Source: Glaciecola sp965660625 (GTDB lineage: Bacteria > Pseudomonadota > Gammaproteobacteria > Enterobacterales > Alteromonadaceae). Taken from it: a DNA stretch of 64,000 nucleotides. The position numbers and the translations under genes were made by a program. The notes under the pieces are model-generated. The model made no database searches. It had not been told where the DNA came from and saw only the letters and a list, made by a program, of their open reading frames with translations. Positions within the stretch are counted from its first letter, which is position 1. Each line of letters begins with the position of its first letter. Below, in pieces: positions 52,572 to 62,394 of this stretch. The stretch spans positions 496,001-560,000 of the forward strand of contig CBFIAR010000001.1 of assembly GCA_965660625.1 (NCBI GenBank), read 5' to 3'.

Positions 52572-54866
52572 TTAGGCATAATAATCGATACCGCCTATGC
52601 GACCGCCGCTGATACCTTGCTCTATGACCTCACTATTTTCAGCTAGGCCGTGCTCACCTGACTGTTGACTATCATTTTGTATACCGTCTTGCGATTGTTG
52701 TGCCAAATTGCTCGACGTACTTGAATTATTTGCAAGGCTGCCGTGTTCCGCTTGTCCATCACGTCCCTGACTTTCTTGTTCAACAGAGGACTGGCCTAGC
52801 TCAATGCCCTGTTCTTCTAACATTTCGCGTAATCTAGGCGTGGCTTGATCGAGTGCATCTCGCGCCTGCTGCGATTGCACAACAAAATTCACTGAAGCCG
52901 AATCACCCGACAAGTTGACCTTGATGTTCATGCCACCAAGATCTGGCGGATCTAAGCGAATTTCAGCACTGATATTGCGACTATTCACCATCCAACGAAC
53001 CTTTTCAGTCAGCTGTTGCTGGCCTTCAGGCTTAAAAATATTGATACCTTTATCGTTTGCCATCGTTTGCTGTGCTAATCGCGTGCTTTCAATTTGCTGT
53101 TGTGCGACCTCTTTAATACCTTGAATTTCATTCAGACCGTTATGTAAATAATGCTGTTGTTGATTGCTCTGATTTAATGACGTCGCTGCCGCCAATATAT
53201 GGCTAACTTGATTAAGCTGTTTTTCCAATGCGGCATCAGCATTTCCCGTTACTTTTACGTCAGTTGCGGCAAGTGCTTCGGTCACTAAGCTTTTTAAATC
53301 AATACCAGGCTCTCTGCCTTGCTTTAATTGCTCTCTCATTTCTTTAACACCGGCCTGAAGTGCCGCGATAAACTCAGTCGATTTACCTTCTGTTTTTAAT
53401 TCAGTGATGATCGATTCGACACGCGCCGCGATATTATCAATTGCGCTTTTTTCAGCTTCAGGCGGCAATTGTGCTAGCAGTTCAGTTTGTTTCTTAGTTG
53501 ACGCTTTATCAACAGGCACGAACAAAGCAGATTCAGCGGTTTTGTCAGTTTTCTCTGGTATTGTTTTAATTTGTTGAGACAAACTTGTATTAAGCAACTC
53601 GGTCTCCGCGTCGCTTAACATTTCAGCATTATTTTCTGTCGACTCTTGCGGCTTTGCTGCTAAAGTTTCATCCGCCTTGAGCATAGTCAAATCAGCGCTA
53701 AGCTCTTCCTGCGAACTGATTGTTGCATCAACAAGTTCGTCTGTCAGTTCGATAGATTGCGCCAGCGCAAGCTCATTTTCAGTATCAACACTTAGCGCTT
53801 CGTGAAGCGTCTCAAGCGAAATTGGCACAACAGACTCATCGTTCGGTATCGTCGTTGATGCTTGTAAAAAGTTCTTTAATAAGTCGGCATCCTTGAGTGA
53901 TGCAGTGCCTTCACTCTGAGTGTTAAGCGTGTTATCAGTATCTTCTTTTGTCATCAACTGGTTCAAAAGTTTTGCAATTGCCGTATCCAGCTCAGCCATC
54001 GCTTCACTATTTACGCCTAAAGATTCATCTGCATTACCGCCTGCTGCATTAATTAAGGTTGCCAACTCTTCCTCGCTCAGACTTATTTCTAAAAACTCAG
54101 GATCAGTTCCGGCATTTATCCTGTCAAGGGCAACGGTATTTGCACTATTTTTATTTTCCGGCGTTAGCGATGCAATAGTTTGTGCAAATATATCGAGGCT
54201 TGAGGCTTTATCTTCAACATATAAATCATTAGGAATGACGCCTTTTGATTCTGATAAATCTTTCACTTGATTCACATAGGAAACCCAATCGAAGTCATCT
54301 GTAATATTTTCAGCTTTCAAGCTTGAGTCTGTTGATTCATTTTTTACCTTGGTGCTCATTGCCTTATCATTAATGAGTGCAACGCCAGCACGCTGTTGTT
54401 CAACTGCTTCGCCGATATTCTTTTCTGTTTCTGCAGAGGCAATATATTGCTCTTGCTCGGCGAAGTCGGTTTGCTGACGCTCTTTGCTTTCAGCCTTCGT
54501 CTCTGCCAACTCCCTCTTACGCTCAATTATCTCATGCTCTTCATTCGCTTCATCTATCGTCTTTTGGCGATGCGCTTCTGCGTTATCTCTTGCCTCTTTT
54601 TGTTTTACACTAGTAGAACTCGCAGAGGTTCGGTTTGAGTCCTCACGCGGGTGGTCATTGCGGGCCTTGTCATTACCTTCATGAGTGCGCGTTGAGTGCC
54701 TTGATTGCTCTTGTTTCGCCAGCGCGTCTTCAAATGCGCTTTTTTGAGCGCTACTTTCGAATGATGAACTACTTGCGTCGCGAGGCACCGATGAAGATAG
54801 TTTACGATCTTCAAATGGTAATTTGTTAGCGGCAATACTTGTTTGAGTAGTGGCAAATTGTTGCAT
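52572..54866 (-). CDS. fliK: FliK, hook-length control protein (long form)
   Basis: A 764-residue protein, well above the roughly 400 residues of enterobacterial FliK. Most of the chain is acidic, Glu/Ala/Thr-rich and probably extended; the conserved C-terminal domain (Flg_hook) contains LDPPDLGGMNIKVNLSG and SQQARDALDQATPRLREML (about 640-700). It acts as the hook ruler and substrate-specificity signal. It is the first gene of the fliK-to-flhB transcript, behind a sigma-54 site. Confidence 0.92.
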   Translation of the reverse strand: MQQFATTQTSIAANKLPFEDRKLSSSVPRDASSSSFESSAQKSAFEDALAKQEQSRHSTRTHEGNDKARNDHPREDSNRTSASSTSVKQKEARDNAEAHRQKTIDEANEEHEIIERKRELAETKAESKERQQTDFAEQEQYIASAETEKNIGEAVEQQRAGVALINDKAMSTKVKNESTDSSLKAENITDDFDWVSYVNQVKDLSESKGVIPNDLYVEDKASSLDIFAQTIASLTPENKNSANTVALDRINAGTDPEFLEISLSEEELATLINAAGGNADESLGVNSEAMAELDTAIAKLLNQLMTKEDTDNTLNTQSEGTASLKDADLLKNFLQASTTIPNDESVVPISLETLHEALSVDTENELALAQSIELTDELVDATISSQEELSADLTMLKADETLAAKPQESTENNAEMLSDAETELLNTSLSQQIKTIPEKTDKTAESALFVPVDKASTKKQTELLAQLPPEAEKSAIDNIAARVESIITELKTEGKSTEFIAALQAGVKEMREQLKQGREPGIDLKSLVTEALAATDVKVTGNADAALEKQLNQVSHILAAATSLNQSNQQQHYLHNGLNEIQGIKEVAQQQIESTRLAQQTMANDKGINIFKPEGQQQLTEKVRWMVNSRNISAEIRLDPPDLGGMNIKVNLSGDSASVNFVVQSQQARDALDQATPRLREMLEEQGIELGQSSVEQESQGRDGQAEHGSLANNSSTSSNLAQQSQDGIQNDSQQSGEHGLAENSEVIEQGISGGRIGGIDYYA

Positions 54867-54966
54867 AATACTAATTTCATCCTGAGCATTTAATTCAGAT
54901 TCATTTAAATTTATTCAATAATTACAATTAGTTGAAATATTTTAAACGAGTGCTTACAGAATGGTT

Positions 54967-54983
54967 TGCAAGGGCTGTACCAA
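54967..54983 (-). promoter_or_regulatory. Sigma-54 promoter-like site for fliK
   Basis: Minus-strand TTGGTACAGCCCTTGCA fits the -24/-12 consensus with a perfect TTGCA and one substitution at -24 (TGGT for TGGC). It lies immediately after the fliJ stop and about 100 bases before fliK. Confidence 0.75.
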
Positions 54984-55436
54984 CTAGCGCAGAACGGGGC
55001 CTCGGCGAACAAATTTTTGAATCGCAATTTCGTCAAACATCTGCTGTTCTAAGCGAGACTCGACGGCGACGGCTTCTTTTGTTTTACCGGTTATCAGCAT
55101 TTCAATTGCTTTGCGTCGCTTTTGCTGGTCAAGCCACTGACGTTTACGCTGATCTTCAACTAAAACGGCTTGACTGACAAATTGAATTTGTTGCTCGCAG
55201 GCTCGATCGAGCTTAGCGACAAATGATAGGTGCTGATGCAGTTGCTTCGCCTCAACCCCAAGTTTGCCTTTTTGTTGAATGAGTTTAAGGTAATCGAGAC
55301 GATACTGCTCTAGACCGGTTAACTTCTGTTGATTGTCCTGTCGGTTTTTGACAGCAAACTGATAATTTTGCGCCAGCTTCTGTTCTTTTTTGATTTCGAT
55401 ATCAGCAACCATTTGTAACTGCTTTAAATTACTCAT
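54984..55436 (-). CDS. fliJ: FliJ, flagellar export chaperone
   Basis: A 150-residue coiled-coil protein (dense in Gln, Lys, Leu), beginning MSNLKQLQMVADIEIKKEQKLA in two parts; it sits at the centre of the FliI hexamer. Assigned from size, coiled coil and location after fliI. Confidence 0.88.
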   Translation of the reverse strand: MSNLKQLQMVADIEIKKEQKLAQNYQFAVKNRQDNQQKLTGLEQYRLDYLKLIQQKGKLGVEAKQLHQHLSFVAKLDRACEQQIQFVSQAVLVEDQRKRQWLDQQKRRKAIEMLITGKTKEAVAVESRLEQQMFDEIAIQKFVRRGPVLR

Positions 55437-55534
55437 GGTGATTGCTCATGCTGCTTGTGCATTGGTGTTGCTATTCACGTGAGTATTCGCGTTATCATTT
55501 GCGTGATTATTCTCCTTGCTATTCATTCTCGATA

Positions 55535-56902
55535 CTACCTAGGCTGCTGGGCTTTTTGCCCATGTGCTGACGCTGCGTTTAGGCCGTTGTTTAATGTTCC
55601 CATTGACTCCACACACTGTTCAAATGAAATCACTTGTCCCATCGTTTGCTGTAAAAATGCATTGATGGCAGGTTCAGCCGCTATCGATAAATCAATTCTA
55701 TTGTCTGTGCCACGTGCATAGGCACCAATACTGATGAGATCTTTATTCTGCTGGTAGGTTGAATAGACTTGTTTAATATTACGTGCTTGAAGCACGTGCT
55801 CTTCATTCACAACCTGCGGCATCACGCGGCTGATTGATGATTCAATATCAATGGCTGGATAATGACCCGACTCAGCTAAACGACGCGAAAGTACAATGTG
55901 ACCATCTAAAATTGCGCGCGCTGAATCAGCGATTGGATCTTGTAAATCGTCGCCCTCGGTCAATACCGTATAGAAAGCGGTAATAGAACCCTGTTGTTCT
56001 GTGCCGTTACCCGCTCGTTCAACCAAAGCTGGAAGTTTCGCGAACACTGAAGGCGGATATCCTTTGGTAGCTGGTGGCTCTCCAATAGCTAGCGCGATCT
56101 CTCTCTGCGCCATTGCGTACCGAGTTAATGAATCAACCAACAGTAATACGTCTTTCCCTTGATCTCTAAAATATTCAGCAATAGTCACTGCCGCTTCACA
56201 ACCTTTTAGGCGCATTAGCGGCGAAGTATCTGCAGGTGCAGCAACAACAACTGCCTTCTCCCGCTCTTCCGTCGTCAAAATATCTTGAATAAACTCTTTT
56301 ACTTCACGGCCACGTTCACCAATCAGCCCAACTACGACAACATCAGCCGTAGTGCCACGCGTCATCATGCCCATCAATACACTTTTGCCCACACCACTGC
56401 CTGCAAATAAGCCCATTCGCTGGCCTTTACCCACAGTTAACACGGTATTAATAGCTCGCACACCGACATCAAGCGGTTGGTTAACAGGTTTGCGCGTTAA
56501 AGGATTCATCGGAGGGGGAGTTAATGATGCTGTTTGCTTACATTTTATCGGGCCTTTGCCATCGAGGGGCTCACCATTAGCATCAATGACCCGACCTAAT
56601 AGTTCTTCGCCAACGGCAAAGCCATTTTCATGTGACAAAGGCTGAACACGCGAACCAGGAACAATGCCCTTAACTGATTCAGTTGGCATCAAATAGGTAA
56701 CATCGCCGGAAAACCCAACCACTTCAGCTTCAATTTGTCCTCGGCTTGTTTGTACTAAACATCGTCCACCCACGGGAACTTGGCAACCAACCGCTTCTAA
56801 GGTCAAACCCACACCTCTAATCAGTTTACCGGAAGAAATAGCCACCGCTTTTGGAACTTGTTCTTGCAATTGCTTTATTTTATCAGCTATTGCGAGGGTC
56901 AT
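55535..56902 (-). CDS. fliI: FliI, flagellum-specific export ATPase
   Basis: A 455-residue ATPase from the preferred start 56902 (MTLAIADKIKQLQEQ), with AAGGAT eight bases before it; the frame runs 37 codons further upstream inside fliH. P-loop GSGVGKS is at about 168-174; other F1-like motifs are DSLTRYAMAQREIALAIGEPP (in the middle). It overlaps fliH by 20 bases. Confidence 0.95.
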   Translation of the reverse strand: MTLAIADKIKQLQEQVPKAVAISSGKLIRGVGLTLEAVGCQVPVGGRCLVQTSRGQIEAEVVGFSGDVTYLMPTESVKGIVPGSRVQPLSHENGFAVGEELLGRVIDANGEPLDGKGPIKCKQTASLTPPPMNPLTRKPVNQPLDVGVRAINTVLTVGKGQRMGLFAGSGVGKSVLMGMMTRGTTADVVVVGLIGERGREVKEFIQDILTTEEREKAVVVAAPADTSPLMRLKGCEAAVTIAEYFRDQGKDVLLLVDSLTRYAMAQREIALAIGEPPATKGYPPSVFAKLPALVERAGNGTEQQGSITAFYTVLTEGDDLQDPIADSARAILDGHIVLSRRLAESGHYPAIDIESSISRVMPQVVNEEHVLQARNIKQVYSTYQQNKDLISIGAYARGTDNRIDLSIAAEPAINAFLQQTMGQVISFEQCVESMGTLNNGLNAASAHGQKAQQPR

Positions 56903-57695
56903 GAGACAATCCTTGGGCGTTAAGAAATTGAGTAAATACGTCTGTCGTTCTGCGCTCAATTGACATATCAACCGCATTGTTTTGCGTACTGAGCTCACAC
57001 CCACCGCGTTCAATAACTGGATTCTCTATCAGCTTCCAATTATTTTCAGCAATGACGTCATCACCAAAATGTCCTTTAACCATCGCCACATCAACTGGGT
57101 GCATTTGAAATTGATACTGACTTTCTTGGATCGGGAGCACTTTGATACCTTCGCTTATTGCGCTTAGCAGCACGTCATTTTGTATAGTAACCTCTACATT
57201 AATAACAGCTTTTGCTAATTTAACGGCAAGGATAACAAGTTCTTTCTCAAGCTCTTGATTTACTTGTGTCAAAGGATTGACGGTTTGATCGATAATGGAT
57301 TGCCAACTTCTTGCTAGCTCGTCCATTTGTGCTTGACCTGCCAGCATACCGTCAGCAAGCCCTTGCTCCTTGCCCTCGCTGCCGCCCTTTTCCAGTCCTT
57401 CTTGTTTGCCTTCCGCAAAGCCGGTGTCGAAGCCTTCCTGCTTGCCTAGGGCAAAACCTTCTTCGTAAGCCGCTGCTCGGATTGCTTCGATGTCTTGAGC
57501 AGTCAACGGTTTAATTTCTTCTTCTACTTCTGGCGGTTCATACTTCCACGTGCGGGCTTTGTTAAAAGCATTTGTGCTGGTACTTTGCTGGTCAGCATTG
57601 ACGCTGGGTAAATCCCACGCTTTGGCGTCATTAAACGACTCATTCGAGCTCACTTTTATTGACTGTGTTTGTGGCTTACTACTTGAAATACTCAT
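56883..57695 (-). CDS. fliH: FliH, negative regulator and scaffold of FliI
   Basis: A 270-residue protein. Residues about 80-120 hold a run of GxxxG-type repeats (EGFALGKQEGFDTGFAEGKQ and following), the helical element typical of FliH, followed by a C-terminal domain related to the ATP synthase peripheral stalk. Shares its first base with the fliG stop. Confidence 0.93.
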   Translation of the reverse strand: MSISSSKPQTQSIKVSSNESFNDAKAWDLPSVNADQQSTSTNAFNKARTWKYEPPEVEEEIKPLTAQDIEAIRAAAYEEGFALGKQEGFDTGFAEGKQEGLEKGGSEGKEQGLADGMLAGQAQMDELARSWQSIIDQTVNPLTQVNQELEKELVILAVKLAKAVINVEVTIQNDVLLSAISEGIKVLPIQESQYQFQMHPVDVAMVKGHFGDDVIAENNWKLIENPVIERGGCELSTQNNAVDMSIERRTTDVFTQFLNAQGLSHDPRNS

Positions 57696-58738
57696 TAGAC
57701 GAATTCTTCACCGCCACCACCACCTAGCATCACTTCACCAGCATCTGCTAGTCGACGTGCTATGGATAGAATTTCTTTCTGTGCTGCTTCAACTTCACTC
57801 AAGCGCACAGGTCCCATTGCCTCTAAGTCATCAAGCAACATTTCTGCGGCGCGTTTAGACATATTACCAGTAATCTTGTTACGCAGATCTTCATCAGCAC
57901 CTTTAATTGCTTTCATTAAGCTTTCTTGTTGAGTTTCACGCAGTATTGCTTGAATACCTCTATCGTCAACATCAATCAGATTATCGAATACAAACATAAG
58001 ATCTTGAATTTGCTGACTCATCTCTTCATCAGTTTCACGGATTGCATCCATCAACTGACCTTCGATGTTAGTATCGAGATAATTCATGATGTTTGCGGCA
58101 GATTTCAATCCGCCCATCTTCGCCGCTTGTGCTCCTGCTTGACCAGCAAACTGTTTCTCCATAATTTCGTTGAGTTCTTGCAGTGCAGCAGGCTGCACTT
58201 CTTCAAGGTTAGCAACACGCATCAACAAGTCCAAGCGCACTTTTTCAGGAAACTGTGCCAAAATTTCGGCTGATTGCTCTGGCTCGAGATAAGACATAAC
58301 AATCGTTTGAATTTGCGGGTGTTCGTTACGAATAATTGTCGCTACTTGCTTGGAATCCATCCATTTCAGTGATTCTAGGCCTTTGGCACCGCTGCCTGTG
58401 AGTATTTGGTCAAGTAGATGAGCAGCCTTGTCTTCACCTAGTGCCGAAGTTAATGCTCTGCGCACAAAATCTTGGCTTTTGAAGCCAATGGTCGAGTAAT
58501 TTTGGATTTCGTCTATGAAATGCGTATGCACGGATGTAATTTTATCCTGTGTCATATCATCCATAGCGGCCATTGCAGCACCCAATATTTGTACTTGTTT
58601 GGGCTCCAAGAATTTTAAAATTTGTGCGGCATCGTCTTCCGATAGACTCAATAACAAAATCGAGGCTTTTTCTACGCCCTCTAATTTATTGACGTCGTAC
58701 TTTGGTATTTCTTCTTTTGTAACAACGGCTTCAGCCAT
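57695..58738 (-). CDS. fliG: FliG, flagellar motor switch protein
   Basis: A 347-residue protein. The conserved EHPQ motif lies in IIRNEHPQIQTIVMSYL (about 128-144), and the C-terminal charged helix that meets the stator contains DDRGIQAILRETQQESLMKAIKGA split near 245-270. An N-terminal extension of about 12 residues compared with E. coli. Thirteen bases after fliF. Confidence 0.96.
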   Translation of the reverse strand: MAEAVVTKEEIPKYDVNKLEGVEKASILLLSLSEDDAAQILKFLEPKQVQILGAAMAAMDDMTQDKITSVHTHFIDEIQNYSTIGFKSQDFVRRALTSALGEDKAAHLLDQILTGSGAKGLESLKWMDSKQVATIIRNEHPQIQTIVMSYLEPEQSAEILAQFPEKVRLDLLMRVANLEEVQPAALQELNEIMEKQFAGQAGAQAAKMGGLKSAANIMNYLDTNIEGQLMDAIRETDEEMSQQIQDLMFVFDNLIDVDDRGIQAILRETQQESLMKAIKGADEDLRNKITGNMSKRAAEMLLDDLEAMGPVRLSEVEAAQKEILSIARRLADAGEVMLGGGGGEEFV

Positions 58739-58750
58739 AAACTTTACTCC

Positions 58751-60445
58751 TTATTCGTCCTGTAATAACCAACCACGAACCACTTGTGCTGATAATTCAG
58801 GTTCATTGGCAACCAGAGCACGAACCGCTTTTAACACATCTTCGTCTTTGCGTAAATTAGGTAACATTAATGAACCATCGGCTGCAAACCCAACTTGCGA
58901 TTCATCAAATTCATCATTTAGTATGCTTAAAGGATCGTCACCTAAATCTAAATCTGATTCATCAAACTCATTCTCCGCAATGTTATTCTCTGGAAAAATG
59001 AGCTTCATCAACATAGGACGAACTACAAAGAAAATGAGTATAATAATCACCAGTGCGCCCAACACTAACTTGAGTATAGGCATAAAACGTTCTTGTTCCC
59101 AGAGCGGTGTTTCTTTAATTTCGCCCATATCGATTCTGTTAAACGGAATACTGACTACTTCTAATGAATCTCCGCGAGTCACGTCAAAACCAATGCCTCC
59201 TTGCAGCAAGCGACGAATATTGAGTACTTGCTCTTGGCTCATTGGCACACTTGATATGGTGCCATCGGCTGCCGTGACAGATGAGTGGTCAACAGCGACT
59301 GATACGCTCAAGCGACGGATGATGCCGGTTTGCTGCTTTGTATGGCTGATAGTGGTATCTAATTCGTAATTTCGAGTTTGTTCCTTACTGTTGCTGCCTG
59401 GAAGCGGAGAGGAATTACCACCCCCTACTGCATTTTCAGGGATGCTGGCGTCCATTGGTGGTTGATTTGATAATGCACCAGGAATACCAGCGATAACATT
59501 GCCCACATTACTTTGTTCGGAAATCATTTCGCTTCGAACGGCAGGAAGATCAGGATTGTAGCGACGTTGAGTTTGTTCGGTTGCTGTAAAGTCCATAGTG
59601 ACATCAGCTTGCGCAGTGTAGTTTCCAAGCCCTAAAACGGGAATTAAGATGGAGTCAATTTTTTCCATATATTCCGCTTCACGTCTTTTTTCTAACTCGT
59701 ATTCTTTGCGTGCAGCTGAAGCACCAGCGTCTTGTGAACCGGAATTAAGTAGGCGACCATTGTTATCGGTCACCGTTACTCTGCTAGGCTCCATGCCTTG
59801 CACTGCTGAAGCTACGATATCAACAATAGAATTTACTTCTTCAGCTGTAACAACATTGCCTCGACTAGCCGTTACCACCACGGTCGCACTGCCTTTTTTC
59901 TCTCTACGAGCAAAAACATTCTCTTTCGGTAAAGCCAGCAAAACCCGTGCTTTACCTATACCGTTCATATCTTCAATTGTGCGCGCAATTTGCTGTTCGC
60001 GAGCATGTTTTAATCGCTCCATTTCTACTCGCTGGCTAACCCCAAATCCCATATCTTGCATAATAATATCGGTGCCTTGCGAGGCTTCATTGCTAATTCC
60101 TTGACGCGCCATCCCAAATTTAGCGTCATTGAATCGTTCTTCAACGACGTAAACTGTATTACCTTCAAGTTTGTACTCAATTTCGCTTTGATCAAGAAAG
60201 TCCAAAGTTTCAATGAGTTCTTGAGTCGGCATTTGTGCCAAAGGGCGATACGTCGGCTCTTTTGACCAAAGGAAAACGAAAATAGCAATAACGATACAAA
60301 TAACCAAAGTGACTACTAAGGTGATTTGACGCACCATTTCAGTCGTACCTAACTGGTCCATGAGCGTCGACTTGCTATCAGCCGCATCATCCATACCGTC
60401 TAGACTGTTGGAGAGTGTTAGTTCAGTGCTTGCTGCTTCAGCCAC
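58751..60445 (-). CDS. fliF: FliF, MS-ring protein
   Basis: A 564-residue protein with two membrane segments (about 40-60 and 455-475). Between them are the ring-building modules (for example LNSGSQDAGASAARKEYELE and RRYNPDLPAVRSEM). The C-terminal tail (LVANEPELSAQVVRGWL) binds FliG. Base of the rotor and housing of the export gate. Confidence 0.96.
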   Translation of the reverse strand: MAEAASTELTLSNSLDGMDDAADSKSTLMDQLGTTEMVRQITLVVTLVICIVIAIFVFLWSKEPTYRPLAQMPTQELIETLDFLDQSEIEYKLEGNTVYVVEERFNDAKFGMARQGISNEASQGTDIIMQDMGFGVSQRVEMERLKHAREQQIARTIEDMNGIGKARVLLALPKENVFARREKKGSATVVVTASRGNVVTAEEVNSIVDIVASAVQGMEPSRVTVTDNNGRLLNSGSQDAGASAARKEYELEKRREAEYMEKIDSILIPVLGLGNYTAQADVTMDFTATEQTQRRYNPDLPAVRSEMISEQSNVGNVIAGIPGALSNQPPMDASIPENAVGGGNSSPLPGSNSKEQTRNYELDTTISHTKQQTGIIRRLSVSVAVDHSSVTAADGTISSVPMSQEQVLNIRRLLQGGIGFDVTRGDSLEVVSIPFNRIDMGEIKETPLWEQERFMPILKLVLGALVIIILIFFVVRPMLMKLIFPENNIAENEFDESDLDLGDDPLSILNDEFDESQVGFAADGSLMLPNLRKDEDVLKAVRALVANEPELSAQVVRGWLLQDE

Positions 60446-60456
60446 GAGTTACTTCC

Positions 60457-60783
60457 TTAAACTGGCATGTTCATTATAGTTTTATAGGCTTCAAGTACTT
60501 TGTTACGCACTTGCATCGTTGCTTCAAAAGCAATACCTGACTTCTCTTTTGCAATCATCACGTCGGCTAAGCTTAAATTTGTATCGCCCATATCAAATGC
60601 TGTTTGCATCTCGCGCGATTCTTTTTGTAAGCCATTAACATTATTAAGCGCTTGACTAAGCATGTCAGAAAATTGGCTTGCGGATGTATTGCCTTGAATT
60701 CCCGGCACATCCATTTTGAGTGGCTTAATATCGCCAACCATTGCTTGCATTTCCTGGTAAATAGCATTCGCTTTGATGTCCAT
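60457..60783 (-). CDS. fliE: FliE, basal-body rod adaptor
   Basis: A 108-residue protein; the C-terminal half ADVMIAKEKSGIAFEATMQVRNKVLEAYKTIMNMPV (about residues 73-108) is the conserved FliE region. It links the MS ring to the rod. First gene of the fliEFGHIJ transcript. Confidence 0.95.
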   Translation of the reverse strand: MDIKANAIYQEMQAMVGDIKPLKMDVPGIQGNTSASQFSDMLSQALNNVNGLQKESREMQTAFDMGDTNLSLADVMIAKEKSGIAFEATMQVRNKVLEAYKTIMNMPV

Positions 60784-60838
60784 TACACAACCTCTAGTGT
60801 CATAATTTTGAATAAATTACTTTGTCTACAGTTGATTT

Positions 60839-60854
60839 TGCAAATACAGTGCCA
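60839..60854 (-). promoter_or_regulatory. Sigma-54 promoter-like site for fliE
   Basis: Minus-strand TGGCACTGTATTTGCA is a perfect match to TGGCAC-N5-TTGCA, 56 bases before the fliE start. In vibrios fliE operons are sigma-54 and FlrC dependent. Confidence 0.93.
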
Positions 60855-60918
60855 GTTTATTTATTTCAATAATTTCAATTACTTAATTTTTCATTGGCGT
60901 GTGTGGTTTTTAGGTGAC

Positions 60919-60945
60919 AAAAAAATGCCGCTAAAGGTTAGCGGC
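60919..60945 (-). terminator. Terminator after flrC
   Basis: Minus-strand stem GCCGCTAA / TTAGCGGC with a three-base loop followed by A and seven T residues. It separates the flrBC transcript from fliE. Confidence 0.9.
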
Positions 60946-61002
60946 TAATAGGGATGGACAGTCTGTCTGCAGTGCTCACTAATGAGCATGTTCGAAAACG
61001 GC

Positions 61003-62394
61003 TTAGTTGGGAACTTCGATGCCAGACTCACGCATGCGAGCTAGTTTATAACGCAGCGTTCTAGGGCTTATTCCAAGCTTTTCAGCAACGTCTTTGCGCT
61101 TGCCATTAAACACTTGCAGCGCGTCCAAAATGATCTGATGTTCTTGGAATCGTAGTTCCGATCCTAATAAACTCTTATCGACAGCATCCTCTGGTTCTAA
61201 GGTATGATTTGCCATATCAGGGGATGAAGAAGTAAACATAGTCGAGGTTGTTCTTTCAACATTATGTGTAGCTTCAATCATTAAGTCTTCATTACCAATT
61301 TTGCCATTTTCAGTTAAAATCAACGCACGCTGGATCACATTTTCTAGCTCTCTGACGTTACCAGGCCAAGTGTGCTGCATCAGTTTATGCTGCGCAGCCA
61401 TTGTAATATCTGGAACGGGAATGCCTTGTGCAGCCGCGTGGCGCTGGACCATATGTTTGGCTAAAGGGATAATATCGCCAATGCGTTGTGCAAGTGGTTG
61501 CCAAGTAATGGGAAAAACATTGAGTCGATAATATAAATCTTCTCTAAATTTACCATCATCAACGGCTAATTTTAAATCTCGGTTACTGGTTGCAATTACC
61601 CTAACATTTAACGAAATGGTTTTACGACCACCGAGTCTCTCTACTTCTCTCTCTTGCAATACGCGCAGAATTTTTGCTTGTAACGCTAAATCCATTTCAG
61701 TAATTTCATCTAGTAATAAAGTGCCACCCTGGGCTTGTTCAAATTTACCTGGACAAGCTTGTACGGCTCCAGTGAAAGCGCCTTTTTCGTAGCCAAACAA
61801 AGTGGCCTCCAGCATATTTTCAGGAATCGCCGCACAGTTAATTGCAACGAAAACAGACTGACTTCGAGCGCTTTGGTCATGAATATAACGCGATAACACT
61901 TCTTTACCTGAACCACTTGGACCAAGAACCATAACAGTTGCTTCTGATTTAGCGACTTTTCTGGCTAACTCAAGCATACGAATACTAGAAGGGTCTGCAA
62001 CAATCGGCGTTTTTGACTCCACTTTTTGCGCAGGCGCATAACGCCCGACTAAGTTGAGCAATACTTCTGGTGCAAAAGGTTTTGACAAATAGTCCGTCGC
62101 GCCATCGCGCATTGCTTGAATGGCATCATCTATGTTCGCAAATGCCGTCATCAGTAAAACGGGGAGTTTAGGATATTTAGCTTTCACACTCTTAAGTAAT
62201 GATAATCCGCTCATTGCGCCCATCTGAATATCGCTAACAACCAAATCAAACTGATTATTGTCGGCAAGCTTTAGCATTGCGTTTTCAGCACAATCAACCG
62301 GAGTCACTTGATAACCACCCAATAGTAGGGTGTCAACTAAAGCTTCTCTTAGCCCATGATCGTCTTCGACTATTAGTATTTTGGTTTTGCTCAT
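61003..62394 (-). CDS. flrC: FlrC, sigma-54-dependent response regulator of flagellar genes
   Basis: A 463-residue NtrC-type regulator: receiver domain with Asp 55 (VVSDIQMG), AAA+ domain with GPSGSGKE and GAFTGA, and a Fis-type HTH at the end (KRKDVAEKLGISPRTLRYKL). Phosphorylated by FlrB, it activates class III flagellar promoters. Overlaps flrB by four bases. Confidence 0.95.
   Translation of the reverse strand: MSKTKILIVEDDHGLREALVDTLLLGGYQVTPVDCAENAMLKLADNNQFDLVVSDIQMGAMSGLSLLKSVKAKYPKLPVLLMTAFANIDDAIQAMRDGATDYLSKPFAPEVLLNLVGRYAPAQKVESKTPIVADPSSIRMLELARKVAKSEATVMVLGPSGSGKEVLSRYIHDQSARSQSVFVAINCAAIPENMLEATLFGYEKGAFTGAVQACPGKFEQAQGGTLLLDEITEMDLALQAKILRVLQEREVERLGGRKTISLNVRVIATSNRDLKLAVDDGKFREDLYYRLNVFPITWQPLAQRIGDIIPLAKHMVQRHAAAQGIPVPDITMAAQHKLMQHTWPGNVRELENVIQRALILTENGKIGNEDLMIEATHNVERTTSTMFTSSSPDMANHTLEPEDAVDKSLLGSELRFQEHQIILDALQVFNGKRKDVAEKLGISPRTLRYKLARMRESGIEVPN

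Noticed and set aside
56903..57013. Upstream extension of fliI by 37 codons
   Set aside because: It lies entirely within fliH; the start at 56902 has a good ribosome site and the normal FliI N-terminus.
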